Below, piece after piece: positions 37,398 to 50,252 of a stretch of 64,000 bases of DNA; position 1 is the first letter of the stretch; every line of letters starts with the position of its first letter. This stretch comes from Marthasterias glacialis (lineage: Eukaryota; Echinodermata; Asteroidea; Forcipulatida; Asteriidae), in contig OU452231.1 of assembly GCA_911728455.2 (NCBI GenBank), forward strand, positions 12,927,838 to 12,991,837. The letters run 5' to 3'. The notes below the pieces were generated by a model. That model made no database searches, was not told the origin of the DNA, and was given only the letters and a program-made list of their open reading frames with translations. A program made the translations under genes and the position numbers.

Positions 37398-37700
37398 GCC
37401 TCATTATTAATAAAAAATAATGTAAACCCACAATTTTTTCTGTGAATCAAAGATTTGAAGGTCATGTTTTTTATGGATTGTTGAAAAATGTCCAATATTG
37501 TGCCCCTGGGGTCGTTGACGGAGCATTTTGGGTACACTACCACTCAAGAAATGGCACTGTTTTGCTAAAAAGTGTAGGGCAATTTATTTCCACGGTGGGG
37601 TTTGGCCAGATTACTGGTTCATGGGTGTTTTGTTTTGTATGAGCCCACCAAAAATTCTTAAAATTCTCAAATATATATAATTTGTTTTTTAGAGGCTGGA
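37398..37700 (+). repeat. dispersed repeat H, copy 4
   Basis: Inverted partner of 35378-35680; the two arms enclose 1.7 kb that holds a further H copy and a family C MITE. Confidence 0.7.
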
Positions 37701-38679
37701 GGGCTTCTAAATATTGTTTGAGTACTTTTGAATATTTAGCATTTTAGCATTTGTTTCTTTATGAGAAGCTTGTTTAGTGTGTTGCACCCGGTGCCCTGGT
37801 GGTGATGCACGGCTGTCGGTTTCGGACGTGTGTTATCAGACGCAAAGCGACATCCGCAGTATTCTCGTTCCCGTGGTCGTGTAAACAGCGCCCTCATCCA
37901 CACCCCGCCTGCCCAACTCACAGAAGGGAATTGTGACAGGCACTCCCCATTTATTTATTGTTTCCTTCGATGACGTCATCCGCGTCTTAACAAGTTCCCT
38001 AATTGGAACCACATCTCCCCACGTATGGTGGCCGCGTCTAGTTCACTTGCACACTGTTTCCAGACAGCCAGTCGAGAATACAGGTGATCAATTTCGGAGT
38101 AGAAAGAAAGAAAAGAAAAAAAAAAGAGTCAACTAGTAAATGGCGCGCCCGCCCGGAAGGCAGGCCAGATGAGTACCAGCTTGTTGGGCGTTGAGGTGAC
38201 CCGCCCTGGGTAAAAAGATCAGTGCCCTTTTAGTCAGTAACAATTACAACTTTATTTGCCTTATCGGATTGGAGGAGTACAGAATGACGCATGGATGTTT
38301 TACCTGACGGGAAACTTTAGTCTGTGAGACAAAAGGAATTCATACAACGGCGACACTTTGTTCATTGACAATATAATGACATGATTGAGATTGATAAACC
38401 AACATTGTTAGTCTATGATTGTTGATTAGTATCAATCGGATAAATGACTGTATTACTATGAAAACCACCAGCTTCTGGATGCGACAAATTAACATGATCC
38501 GTTGTTATTATATTAAAGCCAATAAATATGAACAGTTTTTCAATTCTAGCAAACATTTCTTTCTCGGAATCGATGCCTCTGCGATATGCAATTAGCTCCT
38601 GTCTTTTTTGATGACAGATGGGCGGAATACATCTTTCTGGTAATGAAACCACGGAGCACTCATACATGCCTACATGCAC
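37701..38679. other. intergenic, no gene seen
   Basis: No exon or RNA gene recognised. A CRE palindrome (tgacgtca) lies at about 37971. Confidence 0.5.
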
Positions 38680-38905
38680 TGTAAACCGTAGGCCTGAAGA
38701 TATCTGTGAAGAGAAGATGATGAAGAAGCGACAGTTTTAGATGTGGGGAATAAAACCTCAAAATAGGAAAACATAGGCAATCAGGTATAAGGAAAACCCG
38801 ATGCACATGCAAGGCTCTGTTCACGGGCGGGATTCGAGCCCCGTTCCACTGAGGTGAACGGTTTGGAGGAAACCACTCGTGTCACCCAAACCGAATGCCC
38901 ATAAA
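38680..38905 (-). mobile_element. tRNA-derived SINE, family S, copy 2
   Basis: On the minus strand a B-box-like GGGCTCGAATCCC (38841-38829) is followed by the family S body ('ttccccacatct', 'tcttcaggcctacggtttaca'). More diverged than the other two copies. Confidence 0.55.
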
Positions 38906-41900
38906 ATACTTTGTGGAGCCATGGTAAAAGCTGACTCTTTGGCCAGTTGGCAATTAAGGAACCCTATAAGGTTTCATCCAAAGATATCTTTGAACGATTT
39001 TTAGGAACCATTTTTATTTTTTATCCTGGTGCTTTTTAATGGAACAGGTACTTGTATATGCTGGTAAGGTACAATTCTATCGTTGTTTTTAAAGTATCAG
39101 TTATTTTAATTTGTTTTCATGTTTTTTTTCTACTGTTTTTTTAACCACAGGACCATAATTTGAAACAGCCTTTGAACTGATGTTGTTTAAACATAAATAA
39201 AAACAAATCAATAGCTGCTGAGCCTTACCAGTGTACTTAGTATAGTAGACAACCGGGGACGACAACGTTTCACAACCTCGTACATAAAGATTGATATTTA
39301 TTTGATAAAAGGAAATACAGTCTACTTTAAAACGTACCGTCTTTTCGGTAACTCGTATGTAAATAAATCATGTTTCATGCCGCACATAATAATTACACGA
39401 ACATGGCAAATATTGGTGGATCTAAATGATTGAGGTTTATGAAGCATGCAACACCACATTAATCCATCTTCTGCTGGAAGAGCATGTTGGGAAATCCTTT
39501 AATCCTTTCAAATAAACTGAATCAAATTCTGGCGAATATTCAATTATACCCACCCCATTCAAAGAGGAAACTGATCGTAACACACAAACCCCTGGTGTAC
39601 AGTCTGTGTAGCAGGTGTTACGGCTATTTGTCACACAATATTGCCAGGCAATTTACAGGCAACCAGTTCCAGGCGATCTCCAAGAAGCAAAGGCATTCAC
39701 ATTTCAATGTTCATAATAGAATAGCAAGACGTTGTTAGCAAAGTACACTCCCGACTACCGAAGTCTACCTTTTGCATGCATCGGTTGCCTCCAAGTTGCC
39801 GGTAATAAATATTTGGACTGAGTTGTGACAGGGCACTTACGAGGAATATGATTTTAATGTCTTCAATTAGTGTTTAGATTTACAGCCGCAGAGCACAGAC
39901 GGTCAGTCTGTACCCACTCACAACATATCACACACTGACCACACTAATCAAAATCCACACACCGAAAAAATAAAAATCATTAATTATTCATAATTACAAT
40001 TAGCCTAAACTTGACTCATAGAACCCTACCACCACTAGTTCTATGCCACAAGAAACACAGAATAGAAGAAAGGGGGGGGGGAGATATAGTTGATGACAAA
40101 TAGCGTTCTGATGATTTTTGTTTTATCTGATGGCTGTGACCTCCGCAGTGCCACACACGCTCTACACAAACTTGTCATCTACAATTTCTTCTCCTGCCCA
40201 CGATCAGAGATTGGCCGTCAGTTTGATCTTGAGTGCTGCCGCTAATGAAGCTCGGATCCACCGCTGAGTGATCTGCAGAGAGGAGCGTCGCCAAGAAAGC
40301 GGGGAGGGGGGAGACCCTTGCGCCAATCTCTTCCGGCAAAGTACACACCCAACCCTGGCCAATCCCCACGGGGAGTTGGGGCCTGCATGAGCCGTCCATC
40401 CGGTCCTCCCCTCCCCTCGGTGCACGGCCTGCTGCTGCCCCCGGCCTGCCTGCAAGTCAAAACCGCCCCACTGACGTGATGCGTTTCTTTCTTTTTCTGT
40501 TTTCAACATCACCCCCGCCCTGCCACATCGTTCGGGGACATCTACACGGCGATTACAAGTGGAGCCCACGGGAAGTACCCTCCCAACGTTTTAATCTTCA
40601 AGACAATTTTTCTTTTCTGTCTTCCGTCTCCTCTTCTCCCAATTCTATTTTGTGAAATTCGGAGAAATACACATTTAGGAAGGGCGATGCTCCATCTGAA
40701 TTTGAACGCCGTGACTAACTATTCCGCCTCATTGTTAACCATGCCGGCTATCAGGTTGCGCAAACGCCTACACTATAATTGCTATCAATTTCGTTTTTAT
40801 TCTTATTAAAACCAGAGCCAGTGAAAGTCAGAGTTGACGAACGTGGCCAAAACCGGGTCCAATTTTTATATTGCAACAGTTAGCAGGGAGCCAGACAAAA
40901 ACCATTTGAATCACAACGGTATTTTGTCTGGTAACCTGTTCCTGCAACTCAGTTTACTGCGCTGAAACAGCTTTATGAAATCGGGTCCTGTCCAGTTAAA
41001 ACCAGAGTTTGGGAAGACAAAACCTGAACTCAAAACGGACGGTTACAGCAGGTGCTTTAAAGCACCTATTTTAAAAAACATTTTTAAAAATTAGATAACA
41101 ACTTCACAGGATACGGGAGTGTGTTCTTGAGTTGCGTTAATATATCGGGCATCCTACTCAGAAAATATCAAAGTTGCAAACCGATACCATATTCCCAGCA
41201 AGAATTATGCTTTTTCCAAATCATTGCTAATGTTTCACATACAAATTAAATAAAAGCAACACAGCTGATTTCGAAAACAAAACCGCGGAAACTTTAATTC
41301 ATGACAAATCTCTAACAACTTTTCATCACAACACCCTTCCTATATCATCCTTTCATGTTAAGCAGCTAGTAAAGCATTCGTCACTTTGAAGTTCACAACA
41401 TTTTTTTTCCCAGAGATAAAATCACTTCGCACACAAACACCTAGAATGATTTGTGTTTGTGGTTAACTTTGCACTTTAATTCCATCATATATTGAAATCG
41501 CGCTGCAACCTCGATTGAACCTCATTCCTGATGGAGAAAGTGCAAACTTCACAATCATGGAGAAAATATTCAAAAGCTAACTTCTAAAAAATGAAAATAA
41601 AATTGGTTATCAAAACAATCCCATACTCTATTATATTTATCATCTTATTATTACTTATTATATTTTGGCTTTACTCCATAATTGCATGTTTTTGTCGTTT
41701 TTTTCCCCCATAGAATTATGGAAATAAATGTGTATCTGTATTGTGTTGTAGTGGTACAAGAACTTCTAACAGCTAGATTTTTTTTTCCAACGCAAATTTT
41801 TTTCTCGTCTTTCGTTTCTGGGAAGTCTATCGTGGGAAACTTTATTTTGTTTTGTTGTTGGAATGAGTGAGGTAAGCATGTTAGACGGTATAAGCCGAAT

Positions 41901-42079
41901 TTACAAATTCTAAGTTTTTGTTACCAAATGCATATAGATAATGTATATCTTCTGTCCTCTGTTACTTATATATATACATGTCATATTGTGCATAATGAAC
42001 TAACCCGAAGCTTTCAACCCGTCCATTACAACAAAACCCAAAACCCTAAAAACCACGTAGGCCTACTACTAACTTCACG
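38906..42079. other. intergenic, no gene seen; GC-rich patch at 40190-40560
   Basis: The patch carries overlapping open frames on the minus strand (up to 121 residues) with no domain that I know. It may be an exon or control region of an unknown transcript. The rest is AT-rich. Confidence 0.3.
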
Positions 42080-42190
42080 GAGGGTTTTGAGCGCACAATT
42101 TGCGCAGACAAACTTGCTCAGCAGAAATATATCACCAGCCAAAACGCCATGTCTTTCACGTAGCTGAACCTGGTGCCCGTTTGCTTTAAT
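42080..42190. repeat. dispersed repeat D, copy 2
   Basis: 'cagcagaaatatatcaccag' and 'ccaaaacgccatg' match copy 1 at 3431. It abuts the family C MITE that follows. Confidence 0.4.
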
Positions 42191-42199
42191 ACCGAAACA

Positions 42200-42350
42200 G
42201 GCCCTTTTTGAAATCACGGCTTAGGCCTGGGCTTTGGGCTCAGGCTGCGTTAGTTACTTAGAAAACATGTGCTTTCCTTACGGGGCTTCAATCAAACGGA
42301 CGGAGCCCAAGCCAAAGCCAAAACCCAAGCCGTGTTTTCGAAAAGGGCCC
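42200..42350. mobile_element. MITE family C, copy 3
   Basis: The best-preserved member. GGCCCTTTTTGAAATCACGG at the left opposes GGGCCCTTTTCGAAAACACG at the right (read from the other strand), and both continue into GGCTT/GGCTTT repeats. About 150 bp. Confidence 0.7.
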
Positions 42351-43400
42351 AAGTTTCTTGGTGTTATTTTCCAAGCTGAACTAAACTAAAACCAAGCCCT
42401 TGAAATCATACCCCAAAAAAGTACAGTTAACTTTTACTTGTTCCCACTCAGTTTTGTAACTATATCCTAAATCGATGCGTTCAAAGATACTCATGTGTCT
42501 ACACATCCAATAGGACTTATTCATTCCGGAGATGACGTCATGTCAGTACGAGGGTCTTGTCAAGTGATTACTTTCCGTCCAACTTCACCTCGTTGAACCT
42601 CCTCTAATTTGATGGGTGATTTTAAATCGCTTTAATTTTGATGAATGACATTTTGCATTAATCATTTATAGGCAGCTACGGGCTAAAGGTTTTCTGTTGC
42701 CGGCTCTATTCTGCGTGGTATCGATTATGGTGTCATTCTAAATTCGCAATTGGGACTTGACATAGAATCGATTTTTTCCCCTGTAGTGATAACTTTCCGT
42801 CACCATCACCTCGTTGTATCCCCACTAATTTGATTGATGGTTTTACATCTCTTCAGTTGGGATAAATAAACTTTCTTTTATTTACAAACATTATTTTATT
42901 TACTAACATTGACCACCATGTTGTATTGCCGGCGTTGAGTTCCACAAAATACATAACTGGGTTGGTGCAAATCTGTCCTTTTAAATAATACATTTAAAAC
43001 CGACGTCGCAAAAGAAAGGTTGTCATATTTTTGCGGAATACATTTCGGTGTCAGGCCGGATTCGTAATCGGGTCTTCATAAAGAATCCAGTGCGAAAAAA
43101 TACTTTATTTTGAATGTAAAGGTGAAAAAGAGTTAATTTATAGGGAAAATACAATAACTTTTAATGTAAATAAATTCCTATCAGCAAACAAATTCTTATA
43201 CCCTCGATAACTACCCCACAAACTATAATAATTTGTGAATATTACATAAACTCTGTAGTCATGTTTAAGTGAAAACAACGAAAAAGTCTGACTATTTTAT
43301 TTCAATTTTATGAGGCCGCTGGAGGGTGTAGATACTGGTTGACTTTTGTAACTCAAAGCGAGCTTTCAGACTAAAACTGACCATCCTCCGATTAGTTAGT
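42351..43400. other. intergenic, no gene seen
   Basis: AT-rich. An imperfect repeat, 'cttgtcaagtgattactttccgtcc...tcacctcgttg' (42557) against 'gtagtgataactttccgtc...tcacctcgttg' (42783), suggests a local duplication of about 220-bp period. Confidence 0.5.
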
Positions 43401-43406
43401 AATCCT

Positions 43407-43536
43407 GGGGTGGATTTCACAAAACTAGTCCTAACTTAGGACTAGTCCTAAATTAGGACTTGTCCTATAAGTTAGGACTAGTTACTCATCCTAACTCGAG
43501 ATAAGACTTGTCCTAGTGCTTTGTGAAATCCACCCC
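43407..43536. mobile_element. palindromic MITE family I, copy 1
   Basis: 130 bp. Inverted ends GGGGTGGATTTCACAAA/TTTGTGAAATCCACCCC enclose repeated 'cctaacttaggactag' palindromes. The same element is at 60997. Confidence 0.85.
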
Positions 43537-43629
43537 GTGCTTAAAAAGGACTGACTGCGACCTCAACCAGAGAATTTCTTGAAGTTTAAAGACAAACTTG
43601 GTTATGATGAGGGAGAGGGAATAAAACAT

Positions 43630-43910
43630 AAATCAATTGGTGATGGTTATTGGTAATGGTTAAAGTTGATCATGGTTATTGATAATGGTTAATGGTAATG
43701 GTTATGGTTATGGTTGGTATTATTGGTTGTAATGGTTCTTCGGTTGTTAATGGTTAATGGTTCAGATTCAGGTTGGTAATGGTTAATGTTAATGGATAAG
43801 GGGTAATGGTTAATGGTAATGGGTAAGGTTGTTGATGGTTAATGGTAATTTTAAGGTTGGTAATGGTTGATGTTAATGGTTAAGGTTGGTAGTTGTTAGT
43901 AATAACAGTT
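43630..43910. repeat. degenerate (GGTTAATGGTAAT)n tandem repeat
   Basis: Irregular run of ggttaatggtaatggt units over about 280 bp. Not the telomere repeat. Confidence 0.85.
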
Positions 43911-44214
43911 GTCCTGTCTGAAATGCATCGTCTGGAAGTTAGTTTGTTTACCTTTGTAGCCGATTATTAATTCATATTTGCATTGGCAATACAGTGGGCT
44001 TCGGCCTAGAACATGTTATAACAAACACCGTAACAAAACGACCCCTTCTCTAAGTTGAAGATGTAAGCATCCATTTTAATAAATTGTCTCCCTTTTTGAG
44101 AAATGCCCCTCGTTCACCCAAACTTAATCGACCCCTCCCCGTAACTCGTGCCGTTGCACCCCTTCACCCTCCCAAACCCCGACCCTCTCCTGTCATTCAT
44201 TGCCGTCGCATTCC

Positions 44215-44400
44215 TTTACCTCACGATACCCCATCCTCCCCTCCGAATCCACTTTGCCCCCTCCACACCCCTTCCCCCTCCACACCCCTTTCCCCCTCCA
44301 CTCCCCCTTCCCCCCTCCACTCCCCCTTTCCCCCTCCACTCCCCCTTCCCCCCTCCACACCCCTTTCCCCCTCCACACCCCTCCCCCCCTCCATCAACCT
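44215..44400. repeat. pyrimidine-rich minisatellite (CCCCCTCCACACCCCTTTCC)
   Basis: Tandem 18-20-bp units, almost purely C/T on the plus strand. Overlapping Pro-rich and Gly-rich open frames on both strands are by-products. Such tracts can form triplex (H-DNA). Confidence 0.9.
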
Positions 44401-44913
44401 CGCTACTGTCATCCCTAGACCCTCAAGCCCATACCAGGTTTTACCATTGCGGTTTCCAAATGCCTTTGCCAACAAGCACAGGGATTGCGATGCCGGGCTG
44501 ATTAGGCACGTGGAGACGGCACCAGTCAGCTTCCATCGATTCTGACAAGGTGTTAATTTCTGTTGGGGAAACTCACGAAGTGATGTTGGATCGATAACAT
44601 AGTGCCGTGTAAACATTCGCAAAACATTAATGTTGGGCAATTCTTATTTTCGCTACGTTAATAAGACATAGCGAAGCTTAATGGTACTTGTTTAAAGTGG
44701 TTGCTAAAATATTGTTTTGGGTAATCCTTTTCTTTTCAAGCAAAATCTTACATTTCACGCAGCGTATGACTAGTACAAGTACAATTTCGCTCACACCTTT
44801 CTTTCAAACTTAGCTAATTGTTTTCTTTTTGTACCACTCAACATTAACAAATAAAATAAATTTTAATACTACGTGTTTAGTATATTTAAGAACCAACCCC
44901 TCCTTCCCCCCCC

Positions 44914-44944
44914 AAAAAAAAACAACAACAACAACAAACACAGC

Positions 44945-44979
<35 letters not shown>

Positions 44980-45008
44980 ACAAACAAACAAACAAACAAA
45001 CAAACAAC
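44914..45008. repeat. (AAC)n followed by (AAAC)n microsatellite
   Basis: About 50 bp of AAC units then about 32 bp of AAAC units. The short poly-Asn, poly-Thr and poly-Val frames here are repeat translations. Confidence 0.95.
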
Positions 45009-45784
45009 CCAACAAAAACAAAAACACAAAAAGCCACATTATTTTTCCAAAAACATCCTTTTTTTGTTATGTATAATACCGGAACTTTCCTGAAATTCTA
45101 CCGTATGCTTGAAAGTGTACACAACACGGCTACGAATGGATGCACTCGCCTCCAATGCATCATCTTCTTCAAACGGCCTTATTTTTGACTGCAAGAGGGC
45201 GCCCTTTGGGGTAGATTGGGGGTCAAACCATAGAAAGAGTGTGGTAAACCAAATGAAAATTAGACTTCTAATAAAGCAATTAGTATACAATTTGTTGTGT
45301 TTTTTTTATTGACAGTTTTGCAATGTAATCAGTGTAAAGATATTTGCTTGGAAAATTTGTATTTTTAATGTTTTAAGCGGCCTCCCCCACCCTCTGGTGA
45401 CGCTACTAGCTAGGCTATACCTAAACCATGATTCTCTTCTTTCTCTATGGAGTTGGATATTACGATCAATATCTCTACACCATGGTTGAGTTGATTGCTT
45501 CATGATAATCTGAATTCGTTTTCGTTTAATGTATCACATTGTACAGTTTCTTTCTATTTTGAAGGGTCACAACACTCGGAGAGTCCCTCGAGGAGGCGCG
45601 GAATGATTTGGCAATATTTGTGGACTAACATTCTTTTCCTGTTTTTCCACCCACAAAAAAACTTGACTCTCTCTCCACACACCCCAAGGGCCTTTCTCAC
45701 TCGTCTGTAAACCAAAGACCACAGACTATAAAGAGGGCTGGGACAACAAGGGTGTTTCCTGATTCAGATCCCCTCTGTTTTGTT

Positions 45785-45945
45785 TCAGCACAACAATTAA
45801 TTGCTAAGCACAAGAAAGTCTTGCTTAATAGCAGAAACAGGTTACCAGCCCGAATGCCATAACGTTGACATAATTGCGACTGGTACCCTGCTAAATGTTG
45901 GCCTAGCAAAGAAATTTGTTACTTTCTGCTTACCAGGTTTATGAA
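45785..45945. repeat. dispersed repeat D, copy 3
   Basis: 'agcagaaacaggttaccagcccgaatgccat' with opposed 'aatttgttactttctgcttaccagg' gives a MITE-like layout of about 160 bp. Confidence 0.5.
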
Positions 45946-46679
45946 ATATTACATAGTTCCTTAATAACATCTTTTTTTTTTTTGTAGCTTGACACCATTT
46001 TGGTCTGTTTCTTCGTTTTTTCATGTTTGATTGTCAATACTTTTTTTAAGTTCGATTGTTATTTTGTCTGACCCATAATATGAGTCAATTCTGACCTAGG
46101 ACTTCATAGAAGTGCTGTGACAAGTTTCTTGGGGAACTTGATGATTCGAATGAATAATCGGATGCTTCCCACTTGCAATGCAGTATAACTTCCTATTTAA
46201 ATTGACTAAGACTTGAAACTCGTTGAGCATTGATTGAGTATAATAAAATATCAAATCGATCTCAATATAACATTGATCATGAAAACCGACTCACCGTGGG
46301 GATCTTTAAGGGTGACAGGTGAAGACCCTGCCCGTTGAATTCCACGAAATTAATGAAAAACGACGGCGAGTTTAAGGACTGGGCATTGTGTTAATCTTTA
46401 AACAATTATAATCCACAATTTAATATAATACGCTCAAAGTGAAACCTTTGTTGTACCTGTTCTTGCTTTTGTTTTTGATAATTCAAGACATTTTGTTCAC
46501 TCTCATATATCGAAAACTGGCGAGATCACAGCAGGAGCAGGTACGTTTATGTAAAAAAATCACAAAAAAATTGGCAAATTAATGTGCAAAAAGATTTTGT
46601 TGTTATTATATTTGCAAGTATATATTTTCTAAATTCATTTTTTCTCTTGTTATTAATGAAACTTTGGGAATATTGTTGG

Positions 46680-46985
46680 GAATCAGGTTGGTTCAGTGTT
46701 TTCGGTTTGCCCTGCCTTTCACTTCCGCAGAAGGATTCGAACCGGCTCCCACAGAGCCCTGTTGAACCGGTTCGAGCCCCGCCTTGGTCCAGAGCCTTGC
46801 ATTTTCAGTCCCCACCCAGTTGCCTGGGTTTTTCCTGGTTGGGGGTTTCCCTCCCACATTTAAAAAGATGCTGAACCTTCCTTCGTTGTCTTCTGTCCCT
46901 TGGTATCTTTAGACCTACGGGTTTTACAGTGCAAAGCAGTTTGAGGGTCCCTCGGTTTCTTTTTCACCAGAAAGATTAAAAAACC
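46680..46985 (+). mobile_element. tRNA-derived SINE, family S, copy 3
   Basis: B-box-like GGTTCGAGCCC at 46769-46779, then 'gggtttttcctggttggggg', 'tttccctcccacat', 'tttagacctacgggttttaca' and 'accagaaagatta', as in copy 1. A second 'ggattcgaaccgg' at 46733 hints at a duplicated head. Confidence 0.65.
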
Positions 46986-47009
46986 AAAGATACCCACCCG
47001 TACAAATCA

Positions 47010-47370
47010 TTGTCGACCCCGTACATTGAGGACTTTTATTTGCTCTCCCATTGTTTTGGACTTAGTTTTTTTTTTGCGTCGTCCCCATTGGTTTTGTACT
47101 CGAATGCAAAGCGAGGACGTTCTTACTCTGTCGGATCACCCGGACCCCTTTTTGTGAATGTCTTCGGTTCCGAAGGGTAGACACCACCACACATAATGTT
47201 TGTCGATCCGATTAACCCAAGACTTCCCCGTGTCCTCCCATTGTTTGGACTTACACTTTTTAGGGACGTCCCTACTGGTTTTGTGCACATAAGCAAACCG
47301 AGGACACTCTCGGTCTGTCACACAACCCGGATCGCTATGGCCCACCACCCCACCCCCACCTCCCCCAATA
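47010..47370 (-). repeat. repeat G, copy 2 (reverse orientation, two units)
   Basis: Two diverged units of about 180 bp ('gtcgaccccgtacattgaggactt' and 'gtcgatccgattaacccaagactt'; 'cccattgttttggactta' and 'cccattgtttggacttac'). They match the reverse complement of 50930-51160. Confidence 0.6.
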
Positions 47371-50140
47371 CACAAAATGGTGACGAGGAAAGTAAACCGC
47401 GAGTTTCTTGACGAACATTTGAAACATTTGATGGGTAGGGTATAGTTATTAGACTTCTTTTATTTTGGCACACAGTTGAAACAGTTCAAAGAGTGACTTC
47501 CTCGCCGCGTGGTCTCACAGCGCCCTCAGTGTAGTCAAACACATCAGCACGGGCAAGTGAACTTTTTGAAAAGTTCAACTTGTGCATTAAGCGTTCACCC
47601 AATGTCACAACCGGGCGAAATGTCCAGGAGCATGTTTACAAACGCAAATGATAATCGAAAATCAAATGTAATTTGACACAGACCATATTTACGAGAACTG
47701 TGCTTAGAAGAAGTGCAGATTTTTGTAATTAAAGAAAATATAAAATTATGACGTTTTTTGGGGGGGTCTTTTTTTTTTTACTGCAAGAGAGGGACGTCGA
47801 TTATTCTGTATCTTCGAACCCACCCTCCTCCCTTTCATTCATTCAGTCATTCTTGTGCATGATTACAAACCAACTGGGAGCAAAAAAGCTGTGTAACGTA
47901 CTAGGTTATTGAACAATAAAGAAATCACACAAACAAAACTGTGAACATAAATAAAATGACAGAACATTTGGAATAGCTGAAAAAAGATAATATATGGGGC
48001 CAGGGTTTGTTCATTTGGTGAGTCAGGCAACGGTGGATCATTTGAGATATTAGAATCAAAGAAATTTTAATACTTTTTTCTTGTAACAGTACAATTTCCA
48101 CCAAATCCAAAAATAAATACAATTGCGTGTACAGATGTACCTCTCGATTGTCAATCAGACTCTAATTAATTAATTAATTAATTAATTAATTAATTAATTA
48201 ATTAATTTATTTATTTATTTATTTATTTATTTAAACCCTTTTTTTTACAAGATAAAAAGATCAGCATAAGCCGTTTGAAATCAGTGTTATGCAGGCAAAC
48301 AAAAACAACAAACTAAAAATGGCAAAGGACATCAAGACAAAACAAACCAGAGAAAACTGAAAAAAAGAGGGACATTTACTTACAAAATTAAGTTTCTTTT
48401 ATATATAAACATGTAAAGTTGCCAATATGGGGAGAGCTTTCAATCGAACTGGGAATAGCATGTTATTCCAAACTAATATTATTCCAAAAGTGTTTCCAGT
48501 ATTTTTTATTTTTACTTGAAAGGTGTTTTCCACCTTTAAGCTTTAACGATGGGAAACGAAGATAACTACCCTGCCGTTGAGTTCACTACACTGACACGCC
48601 TGTGTCATATATGGCTAATTGCTGGCGGAAATTGGTCCAATTTCTGGACAAGGTTGGAGCAGCTTAACCGTAATCCAGCCTCATTAGATCAAAATTAGGG
48701 GGTGAGATTGCCGCGTTGTGGCATGTGTGTGTAAGCTGGGGGAAATCGCTTAAAACTCTTCAGATTTCGATGTGGGAGATCTTGAGCTGGTGACATGCCC
48801 TTCGAGTCGGTTTGATAATCTTCGGTCGTGCTTTTTTTTCACTCGCAAACCACGCATGTTATTTCCCCCCCCCCCGTCTTATTTCTGTGTTTCATGTTTG
48901 GAGTGTATTTTGTTCTATGTTCTCAGAGGTAAGGGCGTAGCTGAGCTGTGTGGTGATGCTGTAAACGCCTAAGGTGATGAAAGAAATAACATTTCAGCCT
49001 CACAGCCTTATTTTTAACATGATTGACGTTAAAGGGAATGAACACCATGTGTAAAATAATCACAGTCAGTTTGTTGATTTAACGTCAGAAATCTTACTGG
49101 GATGAAGTTCGAAGTTGTCGATGGGTACCAACTACTCTGAGGGTATTTTCTTTTGATGTCAACGTATATTAAGCATCGAGCTGTTTAGAACAACCCTCTA
49201 GAATCTCTACTTACTGTTGGACACTCTGTCTCCTCAGTTACAACCAATCACAAGGTTTCAAAAACAAGGTAAAAATCTCCCCAGTTTCCCTTAACCCCCT
49301 AAAAATGAGATCGAAGAAAAACGAACTGGGATTTTTTTTTCTCTTCAATTAAAACATCTATAGTGCATAACCTGTAAACTAATTAAGACTTTTTGGAAAA
49401 TTCATAAATGGATCAGTACCTTAACTATATGAACAGTACATGTTGACCTTTGTCTTGTACTTTACGATTTTTTAAACAATATTTTGGGTAAAGGATCACG
49501 CCCGCCATGCCCAATAACTTCTTTGTACCCGCCTGTCTCCCAAAATGTCGATTTGTGTACATCAAAGTAACCATGGTATTGATTAGGCCCTTCTGCTTGG
49601 ACAAAACTTTGAACTGTACCGTACCTCTGTGCACCAGACTGCTTATCGATTTTTAAGAATTATCTAAAACCCGCCAACTCCGTTGGATACGAGGTTATCA
49701 TTGCCAAGTCTCGTTTGAGGGCAACCCTGTACATACAGTTCTCGAAAATGCACATACATTTTAGTCCAGTGTGTTATTCTGCAGCCAATGTTTATGTGAC
49801 GACATTTTCCCCCCAATCTACAGCGGATGGGGTTTGTGTGTTGTAATTTGGTCAACGCCTCTCGCGTTACTCCCTGCACCATTGCTGGGTCTCAGAGGCC
49901 CTTTTTAACGAGAATTGAAGGCGACGTATCGCAACTTGAACAATTTTCTCATAATATGCTGAGTAACAGGAGGCAAAAGTTAACCAATCTTAAAATCGAT
50001 TCAAACCACCCACATTAAAAAGACACCGAGAATTTCAGAACAAAAATATTTAAAGTCAAGTTATACTAATATCTTCTAACGACAGTTTGAATTAGCAAAC
50101 AGTACTTTAATTGTCAAGAATGGGAGATATTTTTAATAAG
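47371..50140. other. intergenic, no gene seen
   Basis: Includes the tetranucleotide microsatellite below and short T- and G-rich tracts near 47757-47780. No exon recognised. Confidence 0.5.
48163..48233. repeat. (TTAA)n / (TTTA)n microsatellite
   Basis: Eleven TTAA units followed by seven TTTA units. The TTAA run is a dense target for TTAA-specific elements, yet none is inserted in it. Confidence 0.95.
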
Positions 50141-50141
50141 G

Positions 50142-50252
50142 ATGCTAGGTGGCAGCAGACTTACCTGGTAAATACATTGTTCTCTTAAATTTTGCACATG
50201 CTCAAAACTACGTCATCAAAGGGAATGCCTAGAAGTGCTGCCACCTAGCGTT
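50142..50252. mobile_element. MITE family J, copy 1
   Basis: Inverted ends GCTAGGTGGCAGCA/TGCTGCCACCTAGC. About 111 bp; matches 55773-55889 in opposite orientation. Confidence 0.75.

Noticed and set aside
40204-40569. 121-residue minus-strand frame
   Set aside because: GC-rich patch with overlapping frames and no family resemblance; GC-rich DNA is poor in stops.
44084-44640. Pro-rich (plus) and Gly-rich (minus) frames of 117-153 residues
   Set aside because: Produced by the pyrimidine-rich tandem repeat; no domain outside it.
44810-45188. poly-Asn, poly-Thr and poly-Val frames
   Set aside because: Translations of the (AAC)n/(AAAC)n microsatellite.
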